Below the pieces are notes generated by a model. It saw only the letters and a program-made list of their open reading frames with translations. It was not told the DNA's origin and did no database searches. The position numbers were made by a program, and so were the translations under genes. This document shows, one piece after another, positions 1-6,491 of a DNA stretch of 7,416 bases; the stretch's first letter is position 1; every line of letters starts with the position of its first letter. Source of the DNA: Sulfurimonas sp. (GTDB lineage Bacteria; Campylobacterota; Campylobacteria; Campylobacterales; Sulfurimonadaceae); contig QNZR01000038.1 of NCBI GenBank assembly GCA_003978475.1, positions 1 through 7,416 on the forward strand. Reading direction: 5' to 3'.

Positions 1-1158
1 GAAATTGATGAGATTGAAAAAGTGACCAAACACGATCTTATTGCCTTTACCACATCCGTTGCCAATACTTTGGGTGAAGAGAGTCGCTGGTTTCATTACG
101 GTATGACAAGTTCTGACACCATAGATACCGCTGTAGCACTTCAAATGACCTCTTCTTTGGAATTGATTATAGATGATGTCAAAATGTTGATGACTTCAAT
201 TAAAAAGCGGGCATATGAACATAAAATGACGCTAATGGTAGGACGTTCACACGGCATTCATGGCGAGCCAATTACGTTTGGTTTGGTATTGGCGGTCTGG
301 TATGATGAAATGCAGCGCCATCTGGAAAATCTGGAGCAAACACTTGATGTTATTGCCGTAGGGCAGGTGAGTGGCGCCATGGGAAACTTTGCTCATGCTC
401 CTTTGGAACTGGAAGAATATACATGTAAAGAGCTGGGACTCAAACCGGCACCGGCATCCAATCAGGTTATTCAACGTGATCGTTATGCACGTTTGGCCAC
501 GGCACTTGCACTGATGGCAAGCAGCATTGAGAAGTTTGCTATTCAGGTACGTCACTGGCAACGTACAGAAGTATATGAATGTGAAGAGTACTTTGCCAAA
601 GGGCAGAAGGGTTCGTCGGCTATGCCCCATAAGCGTAACCCCATTTTGACTGAGAACATTACCGGTTTGGCCCGGATGATTCGTGCATATGCTATTCCGG
701 CAATGGAAAATGTCGGGTTATGGCACGAGCGTGATATTTCTCACAGTTCTACTGAGCGTTTTTGGCTTCCCGATGCTTTTATTACAACTGATTTTATGCT
801 GCACCGTATGAACAATGTTATTGCTAACCTAACGGTTTTTCCGAAAAATATGATGAAAAACCTTAACCTAACCGGCGGTTTGGTTTTTTCGCAACGGGTG
901 TTATTGGAACTGCCCCTTCAAGGAATTTCCCGTGAAGATGCCTACCGTATAGTACAGCGTAATGCCATGAAAGTCTGGGAAGGATTACAGCAGGGTAAAC
1001 CGGTTTTGAATGAAGCCGGAGAGAGTCTTTATCTTGAATATCTCTTAGCCGATGACGAGCTGCGAGAGAGTCTAAGTGAAGCGGAAATTCGGGAGTGTTT
1101 TAATTATGACTACTATACAAAAAATGTAGATGCCATTTTTCAAAGAGTTTTCAAATAA
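1..1158 (+). CDS. purB: Adenylosuccinate lyase, 5'-truncated by window edge
   Basis: Catalyses two fumarate-releasing steps of purine synthesis (SAICAR to AICAR, and adenylosuccinate to AMP) as a cytosolic homotetramer. The frame is open from base 1 without a start codon, so the gene continues upstream; the GTG at 22 is an internal Val. About 57 N-terminal residues are missing, judged from the His of the KHD motif (bases 31-33), which aligns with His68 of the Bacillus enzyme. Visible motifs: MTSSD (103-117); GRSHGIHGEP (241-270) with the conserved catalytic His; and the fumarase/lyase superfamily signature GSSAMPHKRNP (610-642), the mobile loop carrying the catalytic Ser. The 385 visible residues plus the missing part fit the usual 430-445. 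The C-terminus is intact (TAA). nrdA follows after 37 bases on the same strand, so co-transcription is likely. Identification is firm. Confidence 0.96.
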   Translation, partial: EIDEIEKVTKHDLIAFTTSVANTLGEESRWFHYGMTSSDTIDTAVALQMTSSLELIIDDVKMLMTSIKKRAYEHKMTLMVGRSHGIHGEPITFGLVLAVWYDEMQRHLENLEQTLDVIAVGQVSGAMGNFAHAPLELEEYTCKELGLKPAPASNQVIQRDRYARLATALALMASSIEKFAIQVRHWQRTEVYECEEYFAKGQKGSSAMPHKRNPILTENITGLARMIRAYAIPAMENVGLWHERDISHSSTERFWLPDAFITTDFMLHRMNNVIANLTVFPKNMMKNLNLTGGLVFSQRVLLELPLQGISREDAYRIVQRNAMKVWEGLQQGKPVLNEAGESLYLEYLLADDELRESLSEAEIRECFNYDYYTKNVDAIFQRVFK

Positions 1159-1181
1159 CAAATAGAATACAGACAATAGAT

Positions 1182-1187
1182 TAAGGA
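1182..1187 (+). promoter_or_regulatory. Ribosome binding site of nrdA
   Basis: TAAGGA lies 8 bases before the ATG at 1196. It favours this ATG over the one at 1191, which reads only three codons before a stop. I see no convincing promoter in the 37-base purB-nrdA gap, so nrdA is probably read through from purB. Confidence 0.7.
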
Positions 1188-1195
1188 TACATGAG

Positions 1196-3562
1196 ATGGT
1201 GAGTATTATAAAGCGTAACGGACGACGCGAACAACTGGATATTTCTAAAATACAAAAATACACTTCTGCCGCAGTAAAAGGGCTTGAGAATGTTAGTCAA
1301 AGTGAGCTTGAAGTGGATGCACAACTGCAGTTTCGTGACGGAATAACCAGCCGTGAGATTCAAATCACATTAATTAAAACGGCAGTCGACAAAATTGACA
1401 TCGATGCACCGAACTGGACCTTTGTAGCCGCACGGCTTTTTCTTTACGATATGTATCACCGTGTTAACGGTTTTACCGGCTACTGCTCTTTGGAGAAATA
1501 TTTTGAACGGGGAGAAAAAGAGGGGCGCATATTAAGCGGATTGAAAGAGAAATTCGACTTAGAAAGACTTGATGCCTATATTTGTCCCGAACGTGACCTG
1601 CAGTTTAACTATTTAGGCATAAAAACACTGTATGATCGCTATCTTATTAAAGACAGTCATGGCGATCCCATTGAATTGCCGCAACATATGTTTATGGCAA
1701 TCTCCATGTTTTTGGCACAAAACGAGAGCGATCGTGAAGGTTGGGCCATTAAATTTTACGATATGATCTCCAAATTTGAGGTAATGCTGGCAACACCGAC
1801 CCTTTCAAATGCCCGAACGACACGTCATCAGTTAAGCTCATGCTACATCGGCTCGACTCCTGATAATATTGAAGGTATTTTTGACTCTTATAAAGAGATG
1901 GCGCTACTGTCAAAATTTGGCGGCGGCATTGGCTGGGACTGGACACAGGTACGCTCAATGGGTTCTTTTATTGACGGACATAAAAATGCTGCCGGGGGTA
2001 CCGTACCGTTTTTAAAAATAACCAATGATATTGCCGTTGCAGTTGATCAGCTCGGTACGCGAAAAGGCGCTATTGCGGTTTATCTGGAGCCGTGGCATAT
2101 TGACATTAACGACTTTTTGGATCTGAAGAAGAACTCGGGTGAAGAGCGTCGTCGTGCGCATGACCTCTTTCCGGCGCTGTGGCTCAACAATCTGTTTATG
2201 CAGCGCGTTGAAGATGATGCTTTGTGGACCCTGTTTGACCCGTATCAGACCAAAGAGCTGAGTGAACTTTACGGTGAGGCATTTGAAAAACGTTATTGTG
2301 AGTTTGAAGAAGATAGCAATATTTTAAAAGAGAGTGTTAAAGCCAAAGATTTATGGCGGAAAATACTAACAAGTTATTTTGAGTCGGGCAGCCCTTTTTT
2401 GTGTTTTAAAGACAGTGCTAACAGAGCTAACCCAAATGACCACTACGGAGTTATTCGCAGTTCCAATCTCTGTACGGAAATTTTTCAAAATACATCACCC
2501 AACCACTATAAAATCAAACTAAAATTTGAAGAGGGTGATTTTGTAACGTATGAAGAAGATGATCCGGTCACCATAGACGGTGGTATAACCAAGCCGGCTA
2601 AAAAGGTGACTGCTCTTGATATGATTGACGGCAGACAGGTCTATATTGTGGAAAAAGAGAAGATTGACGGAGAGACGGCAGTGTGTAATCTTGCCTCAGT
2701 CAATCTCTCCCGTATTCATACGAAAGAAGATATTGACCGTATTGTTCCCATTGCTATTCGCGCGTTAGATAACGTTATAGATCTGAATTTTTACCCGTTA
2801 GAAAAGGTCAAGCGTACCAATATGAAAAGCCGCTCCATTGGTCTGGGTGTTATGGGTGAAGCACAAATGTTAGCAGAAATGCAGATTGCCTGGGGTACGC
2901 AGGAGCACTTTGACAAAATTGACGAAATCATGGAAGCGGTAAGCTACAATGCTATTAAGGCCTCATCGGACATTGCTCTGGAGAAAGGGTGTTATAAAGA
3001 GTTTGAGGGCTCAAAGTGGAGTCGAGGTATTTTGCCGATGGATCATGCTACGGCCGATGTTATCAATCTGGTTGATCGCGGCGGTCTGTTTGCTTCGGCA
3101 TATGACTGGGATGCACTGCGTACCAAGATTCAAAAAGATGGCATGCGTAACGGCTATTTAATGGCTATTGCGCCGACGAGTTCAATCTCGATTCTTACCG
3201 GTACCACACAGGCCATTGAGCCGGTGTACAAACGAAAATGGTATGAAGAGAACTTAAGCGGACTGATTCCGGTGGTAGTACCCAAGCTCAGTCCGGAGAC
3301 CTGGAGCTATTATACGCCGGCGTACGAGCTTGACCAGCGGGTACTCATCAAGGCGGGAGCCATTCGTCAAAAATGGCTCGATCAGGGGCAGAGTCTGAAT
3401 ATTTTCATTACTTTGGATAAGGCGAGTGGAAAGTATTTAAATGATATTTACATGTTAGCATGGAAACTGGGTGTGAAATCGACCTATTATCTGCGTAGTG
3501 AGTCCCCGGAAGTTGCTTCGGATATTCAGGATCGCTCCATGGAATGTGTCGGATGCCAATAA
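1196..3562 (+). CDS. nrdA: Ribonucleoside-diphosphate reductase class Ia, alpha (large) subunit
   Basis: Reduces ribonucleoside diphosphates to deoxyribonucleotides using the radical generated on NrdB. 788 residues. Residues 1-90 form an ATP-cone allosteric domain (starts VSIIKRNGRREQLD), the site of dATP inhibition. The catalytic barrel shows the expected residues: Cys216 (SSCYIGS) and Cys497 (CNLASVNLS) as the redox pair; Cys426 as thiyl-radical site within NLCTEI, with Asn424 and Glu428; Tyr764-Tyr765 of the radical-transfer path; and a C-terminal Cys784-x-x-Cys787 pair that would be reduced by thioredoxin or glutaredoxin. Compared with E. coli, the stretch between the radical Cys and the second redox Cys is long (71 instead of 23 residues), an insertion of roughly 48 residues. 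The C-terminal pair is CxxC rather than CxxxxC. It lies 37 bases after purB. Its partner gene nrdB is on the opposite strand 1.7 kb away. The ATP cone and partner type favour nrdA over nrdE. Confidence 0.97.
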   Translation: MVSIIKRNGRREQLDISKIQKYTSAAVKGLENVSQSELEVDAQLQFRDGITSREIQITLIKTAVDKIDIDAPNWTFVAARLFLYDMYHRVNGFTGYCSLEKYFERGEKEGRILSGLKEKFDLERLDAYICPERDLQFNYLGIKTLYDRYLIKDSHGDPIELPQHMFMAISMFLAQNESDREGWAIKFYDMISKFEVMLATPTLSNARTTRHQLSSCYIGSTPDNIEGIFDSYKEMALLSKFGGGIGWDWTQVRSMGSFIDGHKNAAGGTVPFLKITNDIAVAVDQLGTRKGAIAVYLEPWHIDINDFLDLKKNSGEERRRAHDLFPALWLNNLFMQRVEDDALWTLFDPYQTKELSELYGEAFEKRYCEFEEDSNILKESVKAKDLWRKILTSYFESGSPFLCFKDSANRANPNDHYGVIRSSNLCTEIFQNTSPNHYKIKLKFEEGDFVTYEEDDPVTIDGGITKPAKKVTALDMIDGRQVYIVEKEKIDGETAVCNLASVNLSRIHTKEDIDRIVPIAIRALDNVIDLNFYPLEKVKRTNMKSRSIGLGVMGEAQMLAEMQIAWGTQEHFDKIDEIMEAVSYNAIKASSDIALEKGCYKEFEGSKWSRGILPMDHATADVINLVDRGGLFASAYDWDALRTKIQKDGMRNGYLMAIAPTSSISILTGTTQAIEPVYKRKWYEENLSGLIPVVVPKLSPETWSYYTPAYELDQRVLIKAGAIRQKWLDQGQSLNIFITLDKASGKYLNDIYMLAWKLGVKSTYYLRSESPEVASDIQDRSMECVGCQ

Positions 3563-3563
3563 A

Positions 3564-3938
3564 ATGAAACCGTTAAGCAAATCTGCTGCACAAACCCTCT
3601 TGGAGCGTCTTGATGGCGCCAAAGAGGCGATTGCAAGAGTGATTGTCATGAGAGGTCCGACCGGCGTTAGTGTAGAGTTTTCGGTGCAGGATGCTCATCG
3701 CGGTTTTGACTGGATAAATATTATTTTTGCTATAGAGGGAGTACGCGATGCCCGTTTGCCTGATGATGTGGCTCTCAGACATCTCGATATGAGTGAGGGC
3801 ATCAGCCTTGTTTTTACATCTGAGGGCATTGGGCTTGCCAATGCCCGGTGCGATACATTGACCGGTGTAAGTGAAGCACAGCTGTATGTCATTGGCGATA
3901 CGGTGAAATATGAAGAGCGCCCTTTTAAAGAGTATTAG
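3564..3938 (+). CDS. Uncharacterised 124-residue protein coupled to nrdA
   Basis: I do not recognise this protein. The ATG follows the nrdA TAA by 1 base, and a weak GGAT lies 9 bases upstream inside nrdA; such spacing suggests translational coupling. A longer reading from 3498 would overlap nrdA by 65 bases and is not needed. By eye it has an N-terminal amphipathic helix (about 5-24), a strand beginning ARVIVMR, then alternating beta-like stretches (34-42, 50-58, 80-85, 105-111) in an alpha+beta pattern. It has a single Cys96, no signal peptide, no membrane segment and no metal-binding cluster, so a small soluble cytosolic protein is likely. It is not NrdI (no flavodoxin-like phosphate loop), NrdH (no CxxC) or NrdR (no zinc ribbon or ATP cone). 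It ends 3 bases before the convergent pcm gene. Being a real gene is well supported by its full-length frame and position; its function is unknown. Confidence 0.8.
   Translation: MKPLSKSAAQTLLERLDGAKEAIARVIVMRGPTGVSVEFSVQDAHRGFDWINIIFAIEGVRDARLPDDVALRHLDMSEGISLVFTSEGIGLANARCDTLTGVSEAQLYVIGDTVKYEERPFKEY
3824..3846. other. Perfect 9-bp hairpin inside the 3' part of the unknown gene
   Basis: GGGCATTGG and CCAATGCCC are exact reverse complements separated by a 5-base loop. The hairpin is GC-rich enough to be stable in RNA from either strand. For the minus-strand nrdB-hydrolase-pcm transcript it lies about 95 bases past the pcm stop, where a 3' end would be expected. No T-run follows on either strand, so it is not a classical intrinsic terminator. 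It may be chance within coding sequence. Confidence 0.5.
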
Positions 3939-3941
3939 CTG

Positions 3942-4583
3942 TTATTTTTGTGTGCCGCTTAAGACAGGAACAAATTTACATGTATCAAGTTCTTCGTGAA
4001 GCAGACGGGCTCCTTTTTTGACAAAACGGGTAATAATCTGCGTACCGTTGCGCTCTATGGGCGCAACAATAATGCCGTCGTCACTGAGTTGATCAATGAG
4101 TTTTTGAGGTATTGAGCGGGTTGAGGCGGAAAAGAGAATGCGATCGTAGGAAGCATATTGCACCCAGCCGTTTTGTCCGTCATCGGTGCGGGTGTGAATA
4201 TTGTGAATGCCCAGCGCTTTAAAGCGCTGTTTTGCTTCTATAATAAGCGGCTCAATGCGCTCGATGGTAAAGACGCCGCGAAACAGATGTGAGAGTACTG
4301 CTGCCTGATACCCGCTGCCACAGCCGATTTCTAAAACCTTGTCAGCGGCCTGAGGCTGGAGATATGTTGTCATTTTAGCTACCGTCAGAGGAGAACTGAT
4401 CCACTGTTGTGCGCCAATGGGCAGGGCATCAAGCTTATAGGCATTGTGTTTGAATCCGGAAGGAACAAAAAGCTCTCGATTGGTTTGGGCGATGGCGGAT
4501 TTAATGTCTGCTTCAAGTGCGAACACCTTGTCAATCTCTTCGGCAAGCTTCAGATTTTTCATGGCTGTAATACGATTGGTCAT
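3942..4583 (-). CDS. pcm: Protein-L-isoaspartate O-methyltransferase
   Basis: Methylates L-isoaspartyl residues in aged proteins using S-adenosylmethionine, starting their conversion back to aspartyl; cytosolic. 213 residues, close to the 208 of E. coli Pcm. Visible family blocks: YKLDALPIGAQQWISSP (49-65), the substrate-binding segment with the family ISxP motif; VLEIGCGSGYQAAVL (83-97), SAM-binding motif I; an acidic strand end FTIERIEP (105-112); DDGQNGW (134-140); SYDRILFSA (145-153); DDGIIVAPI (168-176); and the C-terminal CKFVPVLSG (202-210). The chosen ATG (4583) overlaps the TGA of the upstream hydrolase as ATGA, with AGTAGG upstream as a plausible RBS; an internal ATG at 4562 has weaker support. 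It is the last gene of the nrdB block and ends 3 bases from the convergent unknown gene. Confidence 0.95.
   Translation of the reverse strand: MTNRITAMKNLKLAEEIDKVFALEADIKSAIAQTNRELFVPSGFKHNAYKLDALPIGAQQWISSPLTVAKMTTYLQPQAADKVLEIGCGSGYQAAVLSHLFRGVFTIERIEPLIIEAKQRFKALGIHNIHTRTDDGQNGWVQYASYDRILFSASTRSIPQKLIDQLSDDGIIVAPIERNGTQIITRFVKKGARLLHEELDTCKFVPVLSGTQK
4212..4229. repeat. Perfect 18-base palindrome inside pcm
   Basis: CAGCGCTTTAAAGCGCTG equals its own reverse complement. It encodes QRFKAL of Pcm, so codon choice alone could produce it. As DNA it could be a protein-binding site; as RNA it has no real loop unless the central TTTAAA opens. No function is shown. Confidence 0.6.
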
Positions 4584-5314
4584 GAGATACCTACTTGCAT
4601 GTAGCGGCGCATTTTTATAACTTCATGCGGTTCATAGGGCAGTGTGGCGATCTCTTTGGCGGTATTTCGAATCTCTTTGCCAAAGGGGGTGATAATACCG
4701 CTTTCGTCGCTAAACTCTTCGTTGGCGGCATCGCTGGCGACAACATAACACTGGTTCATAATCGCCAGGGCATTGGTCAATGAACGGAAATTCTGTGCAC
4801 GAGCCTTGCCCCAGCGGGCGGGAATGGCAATGATGTCGGCACCTTCAAGCTGCTGCCAGAGTGTTTTAAAGCGTATCTCGAAACAGATGAGAATACCCAT
4901 GCGAATACCCTCAACCTCAAAAACTACGATGTCCTGCGCTTTTCCTGCCTGAAAATAGTGGTGTTCATCACCGAAGGTAAAGAGTCTGGCTTTGGGTTGC
5001 TGGTAGACCTCAGCCCCTCCGTGCAGTACTTTAGCAACATTATAGATGCCCTTGCTATTCTTTTCAATGACAGTCAATACCAGTATTCTGTGACCAAGAT
5101 GTTTTAGCAACCGGGTTATGGCATGAGGAGTAAATGCGGCGGCAGCTTCAAAGTTCTCGTAATCATAACCACTCAAACAGACTTCCGGCGCTACAATGAC
5201 AGCCGTATCGTCACAGTGGTCTATGAGCGTTATGAGATGTTCCAAATTGTCTTGGTATGAAGGTGTTGAGGCAAAACGAAGCGATACCAGACTCCGCAGT
5301 TTAGAAGTCGTCAA
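4580..5314 (-). CDS. Carbon-nitrogen hydrolase, nitrilase superfamily
   Basis: Probable cytosolic amidase-type enzyme cleaving a non-peptide C-N bond; the substrate cannot be told. 244 residues, slightly short for the superfamily (260-280). The catalytic triad is visible: Glu44 in APEVCLSGYD, Lys108 in QQPKARLF, and Cys144 in ILICFEIRF, with the family GDEHHYFQAG block (115-124) in between and IIAIPARW (about 161-168) after the Cys. The start is unusual: TTG at 5314. It is set by an in-frame TGA just upstream (5318-5320) and by AGGAAG 8 bases before the TTG; an ATT at 5317 is the only other nearby candidate. The frame overlaps the end of nrdB by 14 bases and its TGA overlaps the pcm ATG, so it is chained on both sides. 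A metabolite-repair or omega-amidase-like role (as in the Nit/YbeM branch) is possible but is inference only. Confidence 0.9.
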   Translation of the reverse strand: MTTSKLRSLVSLRFASTPSYQDNLEHLITLIDHCDDTAVIVAPEVCLSGYDYENFEAAAAFTPHAITRLLKHLGHRILVLTVIEKNSKGIYNVAKVLHGGAEVYQQPKARLFTFGDEHHYFQAGKAQDIVVFEVEGIRMGILICFEIRFKTLWQQLEGADIIAIPARWGKARAQNFRSLTNALAIMNQCYVVASDAANEEFSDESGIITPFGKEIRNTAKEIATLPYEPHEVIKMRRYMQVGIS

Positions 5315-6320
5315 AATTCAAGCTTCCTTTGGAGTAGTTAGTGACGGTGCCTTCAAAAAAGTTGGTTTTCTGGTCATTAAATTTGGCAAAGTCATCAACC
5401 CATTTAATGGGGTGTGAGACGTTGTAGATAGGCTCAAACCCTACGGCTGTAAGACGGTCATCGGCAAGATACTGGATGTATTGCTCGACAATGGCATCGG
5501 TGAGACCGAGTATCTGCCCCTGTGTAATGTATTTACCCCAGTTGCTCTCAAGGGTTACCGCCTCTCTAAACATGGCGTAAACTTCTTTTTTGAGCTGGTC
5601 GGTAAAAAGGTCGGGGCGTTCACGCTTTAGTGTATTGATGAGGTTTTGAAAAAGTACCAGATGGGTCACTTCATCGCGTTGAATAAAACGAATCATCTGC
5701 GCAGAACCAAGCATTTTTCCAGACCGTGCGAGTGTGTAGAGGTAGGTAAAACCGCTATAGAAGTAGATGCCCTCTAAAATCTGATTGGCAAAGCAGGCCT
5801 TAACAAAGTTGTGTTCGGTCGGATTGGCGGAGAGCTCGTCATATACTGCGGCAATAGCATCATTTTTTGATTTCAGCATCATATCACGGCGCCATAAATC
5901 GTAAATTTCCTCGGAATTTTGAGAGATGCTGTCAACCATGACCGCATAGCTTTGGGAGTGTAACGCCTCTTCGTATGACTGGCGCACCAAGATGAGATTG
6001 ATTTCAGGTGCCGTCACATAGGGGTTGACGTTATCAATCAGGTTATTGGTTTGGAGCGAGTCCATGAAAATGAGTTGCGAGAGCGCCTTGTCGTAGGCAG
6101 TCTTTTCACTGTCGGTCAGATTTTTGTAGTCGTTAACGTCGCGTGTCATATCGACTTCTTTGGGAAACCATGTGTTATTGAGCATTACTTCCCAGAGATT
6201 GTAGGCCCACTGGTACTTAATGTTGTTGAGTTCAAAGATACCGGTCGGGTTTCCACCAAAAATAGAGCGATCGCTAACGCTTTCGGTGGAGTTTGGGTTA
6301 TAAATTTTCTTTCTGTTCAT
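5301..6320 (-). CDS. nrdB: Ribonucleoside-diphosphate reductase, beta (small) subunit
   Basis: Houses the metal cofactor and tyrosyl radical that starts catalysis in NrdA. 339 residues. All expected ligands are visible: Asp87, Glu118 and His121 (EALH), Glu183 (LEGIYFYSG), Glu217 and His220 (DEVTH). Tyr125, four residues after His121 as in E. coli (His118/Tyr122), is the radical Tyr, so this is a normal tyrosyl-radical subunit and not the Tyr-lacking class Ic type. Trp51 (NTWFPKEVD) matches the radical-transfer Trp48. The C-terminal tail with Tyr329 and the ending NFDDF is the segment that docks to NrdA. The start ATG has AGGA 7 bases upstream (6328-6331). It is the first gene of a minus-strand block with the hydrolase and pcm, convergent to nrdA. 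Diiron versus dimanganese use cannot be told; no nrdI is in the window. Confidence 0.97.
   Translation of the reverse strand: MNRKKIYNPNSTESVSDRSIFGGNPTGIFELNNIKYQWAYNLWEVMLNNTWFPKEVDMTRDVNDYKNLTDSEKTAYDKALSQLIFMDSLQTNNLIDNVNPYVTAPEINLILVRQSYEEALHSQSYAVMVDSISQNSEEIYDLWRRDMMLKSKNDAIAAVYDELSANPTEHNFVKACFANQILEGIYFYSGFTYLYTLARSGKMLGSAQMIRFIQRDEVTHLVLFQNLINTLKRERPDLFTDQLKKEVYAMFREAVTLESNWGKYITQGQILGLTDAIVEQYIQYLADDRLTAVGFEPIYNVSHPIKWVDDFAKFNDQKTNFFEGTVTNYSKGSLNFDDF
5323..5328 (-). promoter_or_regulatory. Ribosome binding site deciding the TTG start of the hydrolase
   Basis: AGGAAG on the minus strand lies inside the nrdB coding end, 8 bases before the TTG at 5314. It is the main support for the TTG start, because no ATG or GTG occurs in this part of the frame. 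Confidence 0.6.
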
Positions 6321-6353
6321 GGACGTTTCCTAAGCTGCATTAGTAAGAGAAAG

Positions 6354-6359
6354 ATTGTA
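6354..6359 (-). promoter_or_regulatory. Possible proximal nrdB promoter (-10 element)
   Basis: TACAAT on the minus strand, one mismatch from TATAAT, lies 33 bases before the nrdB ATG and would give a leader of about 27 bases. No -35 box is recognisable at the usual spacing, which is common in Campylobacterota, whose main sigma factor relies little on it. Confidence 0.35.
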
Positions 6360-6371
6360 CTGAAATTTAGG

Positions 6372-6387
6372 TTTAAGTATGATTAAA
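6372..6387. repeat. AT-rich inverted repeat overlapping the proximal promoter
   Basis: TTTAA and TTAAA are separated by 6 bases (GTATGA). The pair sits about where the -35 region of the proximal nrdB promoter would be and could be a small operator. With such short AT-only arms in AT-rich DNA, chance is a serious alternative. Confidence 0.25.
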
Positions 6388-6453
6388 AGCCAAGAAGAAT
6401 TGAGAGGTGTTTTTGAGACAAGGAGCATTAAAAAAGTTGAGGCCAATCACTGA
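6379..6453 (+). CDS. Doubtful 24-residue small ORF, divergent from nrdB
   Basis: ATG at 6379 opens a frame for 24 residues beginning MIKSQEELRGVFETR and ending EANH, with TTAGG about 8 bases upstream as a possible RBS. The composition is protein-like (charged, no odd codons), but a frame this short is easily random, it has no recognisable domain and no neighbour on its strand. It could be a leftover of a decayed gene. Listed so that it is not lost. Confidence 0.12.
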   Translation: MIKSQEELRGVFETRSIKKVEANH

Positions 6454-6475
6454 TTTAATCCTTATCTCATGCCGT

Positions 6476-6481
6476 ATTATA
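6476..6481 (-). promoter_or_regulatory. Possible distal nrdB promoter (-10 element)
   Basis: A perfect TATAAT on the minus strand. Initiation here would give a leader of about 150 bases before nrdB. Its upstream side, where a -35 box would lie, is taken up by the tandem 10-base repeat instead of a TTGACA-like sequence, as expected for a promoter that needs an activator or is blocked by a repressor. No in-frame barrier to nrdB expression lies between. Confidence 0.4.
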
Positions 6482-6491
6482 CTCAGCAAAC

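Noticed and set aside
22..24. GTG at 22 as the purB start
   Set aside because: The frame is open to base 1 with residues that fit PurB (EIDEIEKVTKHD), so it is an internal Val of a truncated gene.
247..630. 127-residue minus-strand frame opposite purB
   Set aside because: No recognisable domain, and it lies fully opposite conserved PurB motifs; it is a shadow frame.
2492..2677. Intein in the NrdA insertion
   Set aside because: Too short at about 48 extra residues, and there are no Cys/Ser start and His-Asn end splice residues at the junctions; reductases often carry inteins, so it was considered.
3498..3563. Longer form of the unknown gene overlapping nrdA by 65 bases
   Set aside because: It begins at a non-ATG codon inside nrdA, the added residues only shadow NrdA coding, and an ATG directly after the nrdA stop fits coupling better.
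4005..4020. T-run after GGGCTCC inside pcm as a plus-strand terminator for nrdA and the unknown gene
   Set aside because: No inverted repeat directly precedes the T-run; the nearby CTTCGTGAAG stem is short and too far away.
6051..6386. 111-residue plus-strand frame opposite the nrdB start
   Set aside because: It mirrors conserved nrdB codons, has no domain, and would cross the nrdB promoter region.
6445..6455. AATCA-C-TGATT followed on the minus strand by a six-T run near 6430 as a terminator
   Set aside because: The hairpin would have at most a 4-bp AT-rich stem and the T-run is about 10 bases away; it would also cut the distal nrdB leader.
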